DNA from: Williamsia herbipolensis
Lineage (GTDB): Bacteria > Actinomycetota > Actinomycetes > Mycobacteriales > Mycobacteriaceae
Length of the DNA stretch: 64,000 nt
Direction: 5' to 3'
Assembly: GCF_000964005.1 (NCBI RefSeq)
Contig: NZ_JXYP01000036.1
Span: 62,001 to 126,000, forward strand
Part shown: one piece after another, positions 54,668 through 62,721 of the stretch
Numbering within the stretch: position 1 is the stretch's first letter
Layout: each line of letters starts with the position of its first letter
Program-made: the position numbers and the translations under genes
Notes under the pieces: model-generated
What the model was told of the DNA's origin: nothing
What the model saw: the letters and a program-made list of their open reading frames with translations, nothing else
Databases searched by the model: none

Positions 54668-55894
54668 ATGACCGCCACCGACATCGCGAGGCACGCGCCG
54701 TCCCTGCCGCTCGCCGGACGCGCGAAAGACCTGGTGGGTTCGATGATCGACTCGTCGACGTCGCTCCTCGCGGCGCAGACCCACGACATCGTGCGCTTCG
54801 CGATGGGGTCGCCCGCCGACGAGGCGGTGCCGTCGGAGGAGTTCCGCGAGATCGCCGGGACGATCCTCGACGCGTCGTCGTTCACCTACGGCGCCACCGA
54901 GGGTGAGCCCCGCCTGCTCGAGCTCTTGGTGAAATACCTGGCGGGAACCCCGGATCCGTCGAGCGAGGACCGGCTCGTCATCACCACCGGCGGCATGCAG
55001 GGGCTCGATCTGGCGTGCAAGCTGTTCATCGATCCGGGTGATCTCGTGGTCGTGGAATCGCCGACGTACACCAACGGCAGTGCCACGGCATTGTCGTACG
55101 GGGCGCAGCTCCTCGAGGTCCCCGTCGACGACGAGGGCATGCGGGTCGACATGATGCAGGATCTGGTCGCCCACCACCACCGGCCCCCCAAGGCGATCTA
55201 CACGATCCCCACCTTCCAGAACCCGTCCGGCGTCACCATGTCGCTCGAACGGCGAAAGGCGTTGCTGGAGCTGGCTCATCGGTGGGGCTCGGTGATCATC
55301 GACGACGACCCCTACGGCCTGCTGCGCTTCTCCGGCCAGGACATCCCGACCTTCCAGACGCTCAGCCCACAGGACCCGCTGCTGTTCTCGGTGCGCACGT
55401 TCTCGAAGATCCTCGCGCCCGGTTGGCGTGTGGGGTGGGTCGACGCCGATCCGTCGATCCGACAGCTGCTCATCAACGGCAAGCAGGCCATGGACACGTG
55501 TACCAACGTGCCCAACCAGCACATCGTCGCCGAGTACATCGCCCGCGGCGGCCTCGACGATCACCTCGCGTCGATCCGGGTGCTCTACCGCGAGCGCAAG
55601 GACGCGATGCTCGACTCCATCGCGCGACATCTCGGCGACCGTGTCACCACCACCAACCCCGAGGGCGGCTTCTTCCTCTGGCTCACGCTCGCCGGCGAGT
55701 TCGGCGAGATCGACACCCGGGAGCTGTTCGAGGTCGCGTTGGCCGACGGCGTCGCGTTCATCCCCGGCCCGGCGCTCTCGCCCGGCGGACGTTTCCGCAA
55801 CGCCCTGCGGCTGTGCTTCGCCTCGAGCACCCCCGAGCGGATCGACGAGGGCATCAAGCGGCTCGCCGGCAGCCTTGAGAAGATGGTGGCGTGA
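54668..55894 (+). CDS. Class I PLP aminotransferase (2-aminoadipate / MocR-catalytic-domain type)
   Basis: The protein has 408 residues. Fold-type I marks: FTYGATEGEPRLLELLVKYL, TTGGMQGLDLACKLFIDPGDLVVVESPTY, IYTIPTFQNPSGVTMS, IIDDDPYGLLRF and the PLP lysine in SVRTFSKILAPGWRVGWV. It resembles LysN-type 2-aminoadipate or MocR-domain aminotransferases but lacks a DNA-binding domain. In the island it would handle an alpha-amino group, complementing the class III enzyme. AAGGAG precedes the ATG; the stop overlaps the M20 start (GTGA). Confidence 0.9.
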   Translation: MTATDIARHAPSLPLAGRAKDLVGSMIDSSTSLLAAQTHDIVRFAMGSPADEAVPSEEFREIAGTILDASSFTYGATEGEPRLLELLVKYLAGTPDPSSEDRLVITTGGMQGLDLACKLFIDPGDLVVVESPTYTNGSATALSYGAQLLEVPVDDEGMRVDMMQDLVAHHHRPPKAIYTIPTFQNPSGVTMSLERRKALLELAHRWGSVIIDDDPYGLLRFSGQDIPTFQTLSPQDPLLFSVRTFSKILAPGWRVGWVDADPSIRQLLINGKQAMDTCTNVPNQHIVAEYIARGGLDDHLASIRVLYRERKDAMLDSIARHLGDRVTTTNPEGGFFLWLTLAGEFGEIDTRELFEVALADGVAFIPGPALSPGGRFRNALRLCFASSTPERIDEGIKRLAGSLEKMVA

Positions 55895-57093
55895 CCGACG
55901 CGCTCCCCCTGCTCACCGCACAGAACGAACGCGAACGCGCGGTGTGCGCGGCGATCACCGCGGAGTCGATCGTCGAGCTCACGCGCGCTCTCGTGGAACA
56001 ACCGAGCGTCAACCCCGGCGGCACCGAGGCATCGACGGTGGCCGTCCTCGCCGAGGCCGCCCGTGGCGCGGGTGCCTCGGTCGACGTCGTCGAGGTGGCG
56101 CCCGACCGCCCGAACCTGGTCGCCACCCTGCCCGGCGGCGACGGGCCGGGACTGATGTTCCTGGGCCATTCCGACGTGGTACCCACCGGGCCGGGCTGGA
56201 CCGCCGATCCGTTCGTGCCACGCGTGGTCGACGGCAGGATCATCGGCCGCGGGGCCACCGACATGAAGGGCGGGCTCGCCGCGATCGTCGTCGCCATGAA
56301 CGCGTTGCGCGACGAGAAGCTCAGTGGCCCGGTGCGTCTCACATGCACGGTCGACGAGGAGGAGCACGGGATCGGTGTGCGCGACCTGGTGTCGCGGCCC
56401 GACGGGGTGTCGTTCCTCGGCTGTGTGGTGGCCGAACCCACGGGCCTCGACACCGTGATCGCCTGTCGCGGCGCGTCGTACATCTCGGTCGAGATCCGGG
56501 GTCGGGCAGCACATTCCGGTAGGCCCGCCGACGGACGTAACGCCATCAACGCCGCCGCCAGCATCATCGAGATCATCCGCGCCGACCACGACGCCATGCA
56601 GACCGAGCTCGACCCGCTGCTCGGCGCAGGCACCTGGAACGTCGGGACCATCACCGGCGGTCAGGGCATCTCGGCGGTCGCCCCCGATGCGTCGATCGGG
56701 ATCGACCGACGACTCATGCCCGACGAGGACGCCGATGCGATCGCCTCCGCGCTGCGCGAGCGTGTCGCGGCCGAGGGGATCGACACCGACGGCATCGAGG
56801 TCGACATCGCGGTCACCATGCAGATGCCGGGCTTCCGCACCGCCGTCGACCACCCGCTGGTGACCTCGGCCGTCGAGGCCGTCCGCGACGCCGGAGGCAC
56901 CACCTCGATCGGCGGCTGGACCGCGGCGTGCGACGGCGGGTTCGTCACCCGCGACCTCGGGATCCCGTGCATCGTCCTCGGTCCCGGCGACATCAACACC
57001 CAGGCACACCAACCCGACGAATCGGTCGTCATCGACGACCTCGTCACCGCCGCACGCGCCTACGCCCTCATGGCCCTGCGCCTGCTCTCCTGA
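55891..57093 (+). CDS. M20-family metallodeacylase (ArgE/DapE type)
   Basis: The protein has 400 residues. Zinc-site motifs are FLGHSDVVPTG, GRGATDMKGGLAA, VDEEEHGIGVR with the catalytic glutamate, VVAEPTG, and C-terminal PGDINTQAHQPDE. The dimerisation domain has IRGRAAHSGRPADGRNAI. It should remove an N-acyl group from an amino or diamino acid. In ectoine breakdown deacetylation is usually done by an unrelated AstE-like enzyme, so this would be a replacement if that pathway applies. The coupled start makes it the last gene of the five-enzyme operon. Confidence 0.9.
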   Translation: MTDALPLLTAQNERERAVCAAITAESIVELTRALVEQPSVNPGGTEASTVAVLAEAARGAGASVDVVEVAPDRPNLVATLPGGDGPGLMFLGHSDVVPTGPGWTADPFVPRVVDGRIIGRGATDMKGGLAAIVVAMNALRDEKLSGPVRLTCTVDEEEHGIGVRDLVSRPDGVSFLGCVVAEPTGLDTVIACRGASYISVEIRGRAAHSGRPADGRNAINAAASIIEIIRADHDAMQTELDPLLGAGTWNVGTITGGQGISAVAPDASIGIDRRLMPDEDADAIASALRERVAAEGIDTDGIEVDIAVTMQMPGFRTAVDHPLVTSAVEAVRDAGGTTSIGGWTAACDGGFVTRDLGIPCIVLGPGDINTQAHQPDESVVIDDLVTAARAYALMALRLLS

Positions 57094-57104
57094 CCCCCCC
57101 GCCA

Positions 57105-57230
57105 GTTGGGCACCTAACGACCGCAGTTGGGCACGTAAAGCCTGCAGTTGGGCACGTAAAGCCCGCGGTTGGGCACGTGACGACCGCAATTGGGCCGACG
57201 TTCGCGCCAGCTGGGCCGACGTTCGGCGAA
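57105..57230 (+). repeat. 21-base tandem array, plus orientation (after the M20 gene)
   Basis: Six units begin at 57105, 57126, 57147, 57168, 57189 and 57210. The first four are GTTGGGCAC-type; the inner two change to TGGGCCGACGTTCG. The order of variants mirrors the array at 57862-57972. Confidence 0.95.
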
Positions 57231-57253
57231 CTCGCGTCGGGCAGACTGGAACC

Positions 57254-57859
57254 ATGAGTTCATCGAACGACCGCATCGTGCACGATCCCGCCACCGTCGA
57301 TCCGGGCGATTTCTACAAGTTGTTGACCGCATCGATCGTCCCGCGGCCGATCGCGTGGGTGTCGAGTCGCAGCTCTGACGGCATCGACAACCTGTCGCCG
57401 TACAGCTTCTTCTCGGTGTCGTCGACGAGTCCGCCGGTCGTGCAGTTCACCTCGGTCGGCGGCGCGAAGGACAGCGCGCGCAACGCCATCGACACCGGCC
57501 AGTTCGTGATCAACATCGTCTCGACGTCGTTGATGCACCTCGCCAACGACAGTTCGGCCGGGTTCGATTCCGACGTCGATGAATTCGTCGAGGCGGGCAT
57601 CCCGTCGACACCGGCGACCGTCGTCGACTGTCTGCGCGTCGCCGACTCGCCCATCGCGATCGAGTGCCGCCTGCACAGGTCGATCGAGGTCGGCAACAGC
57701 GTCGTGATCATGGGCGAGGTCGTCGCGCTGACCGTCGATCCCGCGATCGTGGCCGACGACGGTCTGCCCGACTACGACAAGCTCGCCGCCGTCAGTCGCC
57801 TCGGCCGCATCGAATGGGGCATGCCGGGCGACACCGTCGACCTCGATCGCCCGCACTAG
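57254..57859 (+). CDS. Flavin reductase-like FMN-binding protein
   Basis: The protein has 201 residues. The flavin-reductase split-barrel pattern is LLTASIVPRPIAWVSSRSSDGIDNLSPYSFFSVSSTSPPVVQFTSVGGAKDSARNAIDTGQFVINIV, with FMN contacts at its start, and SVVIMGEVVALTVD later. It may supply reduced flavin to a monooxygenase or reduce a substrate directly; no monooxygenase is nearby. It stands alone between two mirrored inverted arrays of six 21-base units each, so it may not belong to the surrounding pathway. Confidence 0.88.
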   Translation: MSSSNDRIVHDPATVDPGDFYKLLTASIVPRPIAWVSSRSSDGIDNLSPYSFFSVSSTSPPVVQFTSVGGAKDSARNAIDTGQFVINIVSTSLMHLANDSSAGFDSDVDEFVEAGIPSTPATVVDCLRVADSPIAIECRLHRSIEVGNSVVIMGEVVALTVDPAIVADDGLPDYDKLAAVSRLGRIEWGMPGDTVDLDRPH

Positions 57860-57861
57860 GG

Positions 57862-57972
57862 CCCACTCGACGCGAACGTCGGCCCACCTGCGGACGTTAC
57901 GTGCCCAACCGCGGGCTTTACGTGCCCAACTGCGGGCTTTAGGTGCCCAACTGCGGGCGTTAGGTGCCCAAC
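57862..57972 (-). repeat. 21-base tandem array, minus orientation (beside the symporter gene)
   Basis: Minus-strand units begin at 57972, 57951, 57930, 57909 and 57888, with a decayed sixth near 57867. The third unit from each outer end is identical to its partner in the 57105 array. The inner units are TGGGCCGACGTTCGCG. Confidence 0.93.
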
Positions 57973-57979
57973 TGGCGGG

Positions 57980-59362
57980 TCAGGCGTGGGTGAGGGCCTT
58001 CTCGGCGTCGGTCTCCTCGCCGGGGATCTCGGTGCCGCGGATCGAGCATCCTGCGGTCTCGCGCAGGAACAGCAGGGCGACCATGCCGATCGCGCAGGCG
58101 ATCATCATGTAGCCGGCCGGGAAGAGGTCCCAGCCGTCGTTGTTCTCCACGACGGCGTCGTTCACGAGCGGAGCGGTGCCACCGAACGCCGCGGTCGCGA
58201 CGTTGTAGGAGATCGCGAAACCGGCGTAACGCACCTGGGTGGGGAACATCGCCGGGAACGTCGCCGAGATGGTGGCCAGCTGCGGGATGTAGAGCACACC
58301 GAGGACCACGAATCCGATGATGGCCCAGACGAATCCCTGACCCATCAGCCAGAACATGGGCAGCGCGAACACGAACAGGCCGATCAGCGACACCCACCAC
58401 ATCGGTTTGCGGCCGGTGCGGTCGGAGAGCCGTCCCACGAACGGGATCAGCGCCATCATCACCAACTGACCGATCAGCATGGTCACGGTGCTGTCGTTGC
58501 CCTCGAGCCCGATGGTGTTCTTCAGGTAGGTCGGCAGGTAGGCCAGAAGCGTGTAGTTCGCGACGTTGAGCGCGATCACCATGCCGAACATGATGATGAT
58601 CGGCCGACGGTAGTCGCGGAGGAGGTCGACGAAGCGCGTCCACGCGGTGCCCTCGATCTCGCCCTTCTGCTCCATCTCGCGGAACACCGGGGTGTCCTCC
58701 ATCTGGTTCCGCAGGTAGAGACCCACGAGACCCAGTGGCAGCGCGAAGAAGAACGGGATGCGCCAGCCCCAGGTCTGCATCTGATCGTCGGTGAGGTTCA
58801 GTTCGAGCACCAGCACGAACGCGGTGCCGAGCACGAAGCCGGCGAGCGTCCCGAACTCCAGGAACGACCCGTACTTGCCGCGCTTCTTGTCGGGGGCGTA
58901 CTCGGCCATGAACGTTGCCGCGCCGCCGTATTCGCCACCGGTCGAGAAGCCCTGCACCACACGGAGAACGATCAGCAGGATCGGCGCCCACACCCCGGCG
59001 ACGGCGTGCGTGGGCAGCACACCGATCAGGGCCGTGGCGATCGAGATGAGCATGATCGTCATGGCCAGCACGGCCTTACGACCGATCCGGTCGCCGATGG
59101 GGCCCCACACCATGCCACCCAGCGGACGCAGCGCGAACGACACCGCGAAGCCGAGCATGGTGCCGATGGTGCCGAGATCGCCCGGGAAGAAGGCCTGGGT
59201 CAGGTAGGTCGCGGTCGCGGCGTAGACGCCGTAGTCGTACCACTCGGTCGCGTTGCCGATCGCCGATGCACCGATCGCCTTACGGAGCAGGCGTTTGCCC
59301 TCCGGGGTCTCGGGATCCGGCAGGCCGGGAGCATCTCCGGCGGTCGCGGTCTTGGTGGTCAT
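57980..59362 (-). CDS. MFS metabolite:H+ symporter (ProP-like, MHS family)
   Basis: The protein has 460 residues and 12 spans. MHS motifs: IGNATEWYDYGVYAA in helix 1, GPIGDRIGRKAVL in the 2-3 loop, RVVQGFSTGGEYGGAATFMAEYAPDKKRG and GRLSDRTGRKP. Relatives import betaine, proline, ectoine, shikimate or dicarboxylates. It lacks the C-terminal coiled coil of osmosensing ProP, which suggests a nutrient rather than an osmotic role. It probably imports the island's substrate. The ATG at 59362 follows GGAGG. Confidence 0.9.
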   Translation of the reverse strand: MTTKTATAGDAPGLPDPETPEGKRLLRKAIGASAIGNATEWYDYGVYAATATYLTQAFFPGDLGTIGTMLGFAVSFALRPLGGMVWGPIGDRIGRKAVLAMTIMLISIATALIGVLPTHAVAGVWAPILLIVLRVVQGFSTGGEYGGAATFMAEYAPDKKRGKYGSFLEFGTLAGFVLGTAFVLVLELNLTDDQMQTWGWRIPFFFALPLGLVGLYLRNQMEDTPVFREMEQKGEIEGTAWTRFVDLLRDYRRPIIIMFGMVIALNVANYTLLAYLPTYLKNTIGLEGNDSTVTMLIGQLVMMALIPFVGRLSDRTGRKPMWWVSLIGLFVFALPMFWLMGQGFVWAIIGFVVLGVLYIPQLATISATFPAMFPTQVRYAGFAISYNVATAAFGGTAPLVNDAVVENNDGWDLFPAGYMMIACAIGMVALLFLRETAGCSIRGTEIPGEETDAEKALTHA

Positions 59363-59569
59363 GTGATGCCTCCGGCGTCGGGAACTACGCGGGTCGATGT
59401 GCGCGCTCGGTGCGCGATGTCGGTGTCTGTGCGGTGTTCTGGACAGTCGGTGCGCGATGCTGCACACCCGAACAGGTGAGGCAACGGTAGCCGGTTCGCG
59501 GTGCTCACGAGGCGGATACCCCCGTCCTCGCAGGTAGATCGACCGGCCGCGACGGCGCGGCGACACCGA

Positions 59570-60298
59570 TCACGGTGCATGCCCGGGCGGAACAGTCTGC
59601 GCGACCACCGCGGACTCGTCGGGCATGAGGCGCGCCAACCCGTCTCGCATGTGCGCGATCATCAGCTCGTCGGCTGTCGCGAGGTCACCGGCGACGATGG
59701 CGTGGACGATCTCGGTGTGCTCGTCGATGCGCGCCTGCGCCGACGCGTAGGTTCCCCGCATGGCGCCCAGGCACATCCGCGTCTCGACCAGGATCGTCTC
59801 GTGGATGCGCGAGAGTCGTGGACTGCGAGCACATTCCACGAGCTTCGCGTGGAAGGCCATGTCCGCGTCGGCGATCTCACGGCCGTTCGGATCGTCGGCG
59901 AACGCCTGCATGTGGTCGATCGTCGCCTCGAGAGCGGCGACGTCGGTGGGATCCCGCCGCGACACCACCTGCGCCAGCGCCGCCCGCTCGATCGCCGAGC
60001 GCGCCACGTACATGTCGTTGATGTCGTCGTCGTCCATCGAGATCACGAAGAGCCCACGATTGCGGTAGCTGACCAGCAACCCTTCCTGCGTGAGGCGCTG
60101 CATGGCCTCACGCAGAGGACCACGGCTCACACCGAGATCGGCGGCGAGGCCGGACTCGGTCAGCTGGGTCCCGGGCGCGAAGTCCCCCGCCGCGATGGCC
60201 GCACGCAGCTTGCGCGCGATGATCGCCGGCGTCGACTCCTGCACCAGCGGGTCGAGGACCCGTTTGCGGGTGCTCGGCCCTCCCTCGAGGTCAGTCAT
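59570..60298 (-). CDS. GntR-family regulator, FCD subfamily
   Basis: The protein has 242 residues. The winged helix is [61 protein letters not shown] at residues 24-84. The FCD ligand domain follows, with D-x3-H metal ligands in DMAFHAKLVE and later histidines in EHTEIVHAI and MIAHMRDGL. It should repress until a carboxylate intermediate binds. The palindrome 41 bases upstream recurs in front of the aminotransferase operon, tying the island together. Confidence 0.92.
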   Translation of the reverse strand: MTDLEGGPSTRKRVLDPLVQESTPAIIARKLRAAIAAGDFAPGTQLTESGLAADLGVSRGPLREAMQRLTQEGLLVSYRNRGLFVISMDDDDINDMYVARSAIERAALAQVVSRRDPTDVAALEATIDHMQAFADDPNGREIADADMAFHAKLVECARSPRLSRIHETILVETRMCLGAMRGTYASAQARIDEHTEIVHAIVAGDLATADELMIAHMRDGLARLMPDESAVVAQTVPPGHAP

Positions 60299-60338
60299 GG
60301 CCCGTCACATTCATGCACCGATGGTGCGAGCTGAATCG

Positions 60339-60358
60339 GTAGATTGTCAACAATCTAC
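60339..60358. promoter_or_regulatory. Perfect palindromic operator between gntR and the amidase
   Basis: GTAGATTGT and ACAATCTAC are perfect nine-base arms around CA. The position lets one dimer control both the regulator and the divergent amidase. Its centre GATTGTCAACAAT recurs at 47.55 kb. Confidence 0.85.
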
Positions 60359-60404
60359 GTCGTAGCCGTCCGCGGTGCTCGCGGGGGCTCGGCGAGGGCG
60401 CCTC

Positions 60405-60410
60405 TATATT
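60405..60410 (+). promoter_or_regulatory. -10 box of a leaderless amidase promoter
   Basis: TATATT is followed by six bases and the ATG at 60417; no Shine-Dalgarno is present. Confidence 0.55.
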
Positions 60411-60416
60411 CGAGCG

Positions 60417-61859
60417 ATGAGTGGATCGCACCGCCGGCACGCCTTCACCGACGACGCGCTCGGAGACCTCGACGCCACCGGGGTGGCCGCCGCCATCGCC
60501 GCGGGCGACATCTCGTCCGCCGAGGCCGTGGCCGCCGCCATCGCACGGGCCGAGGCCGTCAACCCGCACCTCAACGCCGTGCAGACACCCGACTACGACC
60601 GTGCGACGGCCTTCGCGCGCAGTCCGGGCACCGGGGTGTTCGCCGGCGTCCCGACGGTGATCAAGGACAACACCGACGTCGCCGGACTCGCGTCGAACCA
60701 GGGATCGCTGGCCGTGAACGCCACGCCCGCGAAGCGCAACGCTGCCGTCACCGACCAGTACCTCTCGACCGGTCTCATCAGCCTCGGCAAGTCGACGATG
60801 CCCGAGTTCGGGTTCAACGCGAGCACCGAGTACGAGGATCTGCCGCCCACCCGCAACCCGTGGGACACCGAGTTCTCGGCCGGCGCGTCGTCGGGCGGAT
60901 CGGCCGCGTTGGTCGCCGCCGGGGTGGTGCCGATCGCGCATGCCAACGACGGCGGCGGCTCCATCCGCATCCCCGCCGCGGCGTGCGGGCTCGTCGGCCT
61001 GAAGATGACGCGGGGGCGCGAGCTGCCCGACGCCCACGCGAAGGATATGCCGGTCAACCTCGTCTCCAACGGCGCACTGACACGGTCGGTGCGCGACACG
61101 GCACACTTCGCCGCACAGATCGAGCGGTACCGACCGGCGCCGTCGCTGCGACCGATCGGCCTCGTCGAGGGTCCGTCGCCGAAGCGACTGCGCATCGGGG
61201 TCGTGAACCGCTCGTTGAGCGAGTTCCCGGTCGACGAGGCCACCAGAGCCGCCGTCGCCGAGACCGCCCGACGCCTGGCCGATCTCGGCCACGACGTCCG
61301 CGAGATCGGACTGCCGCTGCCCGAACGCGATCTCATGCGGTTCAAGGACGACTTCATCCATCTGTGGGGGCTGCTGGCGTTCGGCGTGCAGAAATTCGGG
61401 TCGCGGGTGATGAGTCCCGATTTCGACGGCGACCGCACCGAGTCGCTCACCCGCGGACTGTCGAGCCAGTTCCTGCGCAACGCATGGCGCACACCGACCG
61501 CACTGTGGCGATTGCGGGCCGCCGAGGCGAAGTACGACAACAGCTTCGCCGATCTGGACGCGATGGTGTCGCCGGTGGTCGCGCACACGACACCCGAACT
61601 CGGATATCTCTCCCCCGCCAACGGTTTCGACGTCCTGTTCCCGCGACTGATCGCCTACGTCGCCTTCACCCCGCTGAACAACGCGGCCGGCGGTCCGGCG
61701 ATCTCGTTGCCGCTGGGCCGCACCGCCACGGGAATGCCCTTGGGCGTGCAGATCTCGGCCGACCACGGCGACGAACGGACGCTCCTCGAACTCGCGTGGG
61801 AACTCGAGGCGGACCGGCCGTTCGCCCGGATCCAGGATCCGGTGTCCGAGGGGGCTTGA
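60417..61859 (+). CDS. Amidase-signature hydrolase
   Basis: The protein has 480 residues. The Ser-cisSer-Lys triad is visible: lysine in VPTVIKDNTDVAG, the cis-serine in FSAGASSGGSAALVAAG and the nucleophile in NDGGGSIRIPAAACGLVGLK. It hydrolyses a linear amide to an acid and ammonia or amine. Sharing the GntR operator region suggests it acts at the beginning of the island's pathway, for instance on an amide form of the substrate; this is inference. Confidence 0.9.
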   Translation: MSGSHRRHAFTDDALGDLDATGVAAAIAAGDISSAEAVAAAIARAEAVNPHLNAVQTPDYDRATAFARSPGTGVFAGVPTVIKDNTDVAGLASNQGSLAVNATPAKRNAAVTDQYLSTGLISLGKSTMPEFGFNASTEYEDLPPTRNPWDTEFSAGASSGGSAALVAAGVVPIAHANDGGGSIRIPAAACGLVGLKMTRGRELPDAHAKDMPVNLVSNGALTRSVRDTAHFAAQIERYRPAPSLRPIGLVEGPSPKRLRIGVVNRSLSEFPVDEATRAAVAETARRLADLGHDVREIGLPLPERDLMRFKDDFIHLWGLLAFGVQKFGSRVMSPDFDGDRTESLTRGLSSQFLRNAWRTPTALWRLRAAEAKYDNSFADLDAMVSPVVAHTTPELGYLSPANGFDVLFPRLIAYVAFTPLNNAAGGPAISLPLGRTATGMPLGVQISADHGDERTLLELAWELEADRPFARIQDPVSEGA

Positions 61860-61886
61860 CCCTCACACCGTGTGAGGGCTCACCGT
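61856..61886 (+). promoter_or_regulatory. MerR-type promoter with a palindromic operator in the spacer
   Basis: CCCTCACAC-C-GTGTGAGGG (61860-61878) overlaps and follows TTGACC (61856-61861). A 19-base spacer separates the hexamer from CACCGT at 61881. The long spacer filled with a palindrome is the arrangement MerR activators untwist. Confidence 0.65.
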
Positions 61887-61896
61887 GGGAGGCGTC

Positions 61897-62712
61897 ATGA
61901 TCACCATCGGAGACCTCGCCTCACTCGCCCGGGTGTCGGTGCGGATGTTGCGGCACTACGACGCGATCGGGCTGCTCACGCCCGCACACGTCGACCCGCA
62001 CACGTCGTACCGGTACTACGACCTCGATCAACTGCGTCGGCTCAACCGGATCGTCGCGCTGAAGGACCTCGGGTTCACCCTCGAGGCCGTCGGACGCATC
62101 GTCGACGACGAGCTGACCGGTGACGATCTGCGGACCCTGCTGCGTACGCGGCAGGCCGAGATCGCCGCCTCGATCGCGGCCGAGGAACACCGCCTGGCGC
62201 GCGTGGCGGCGCGGATCCGCATCATCGAGAGCGAGAACGCAATGACCACCGCACACATCACCACCACCACCGTCACACCGGTCCGCCACGTGGGGCTGAC
62301 CGCCGTCGCCGAGAGCGCGACGAGCGAGGCCGTCGGGCCGGTGATCCAGCCGATGTACCCGCAGATCATCGGGGCGTTGACCCAGGCCGGGGTGACGCCG
62401 ACCGGTCCCAGCGTCGCCTACTACCGACCCGAGCCGACCGCCGGGGAGGAGGCGGTCCGGGTGCACGCCACGTTCCCCGTCGGCGACGCCGACATCGCCG
62501 GCCTGGCGACCATCGACCTCCCCGGCGGCGAGTACGCGTCGATCATCCACACCGGCTCGATGGACACCGTCGACTCGGCCTACCAGCAGCTCAACCGCTG
62601 GGTCACCGATCAGGGACTGCACCTCACCGGCGAGGGCCGCGAGATCTACCTCGAGATGTCCGACGACCCGGCCGACTGGGTGACCGAGGTGCAGGTCGCC
62701 TTCACCCGCTGA
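61897..62712 (+). CDS. MerR-family regulator with GyrI-like ligand domain
   Basis: The protein has 271 residues. The MerR N-terminus is MITIGDLASLARVSVRMLRHYDAIGLLTPAHVDPHTSYRYYDLDQLRRLNRIVALKDLGFTLEAVGRIV. A dimerisation helix follows, then a GyrI/BmrR-like effector domain from about 135 (YRPEPTAGEEAVRVHATFPVGD; EIYLEMSDDPADWVTEVQVAF). It should sense a drug-like cation or hydrophobic molecule. The ATG at 61897 follows GGGAGG. No efflux gene is adjacent, so it may only regulate itself. Confidence 0.92.
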   Translation: MITIGDLASLARVSVRMLRHYDAIGLLTPAHVDPHTSYRYYDLDQLRRLNRIVALKDLGFTLEAVGRIVDDELTGDDLRTLLRTRQAEIAASIAAEEHRLARVAARIRIIESENAMTTAHITTTTVTPVRHVGLTAVAESATSEAVGPVIQPMYPQIIGALTQAGVTPTGPSVAYYRPEPTAGEEAVRVHATFPVGDADIAGLATIDLPGGEYASIIHTGSMDTVDSAYQQLNRWVTDQGLHLTGEGREIYLEMSDDPADWVTEVQVAFTR

Positions 62713-62721
62713 GGTCGGCGG

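Noticed and set aside
57105-57230. Coding repeats: the 21-base units stay open in several frames and would encode heptapeptide repeats such as VGHVTTA
   Set aside because: They lie after stop codons with no start or ribosome-binding site. A period divisible by three keeps frames open automatically.
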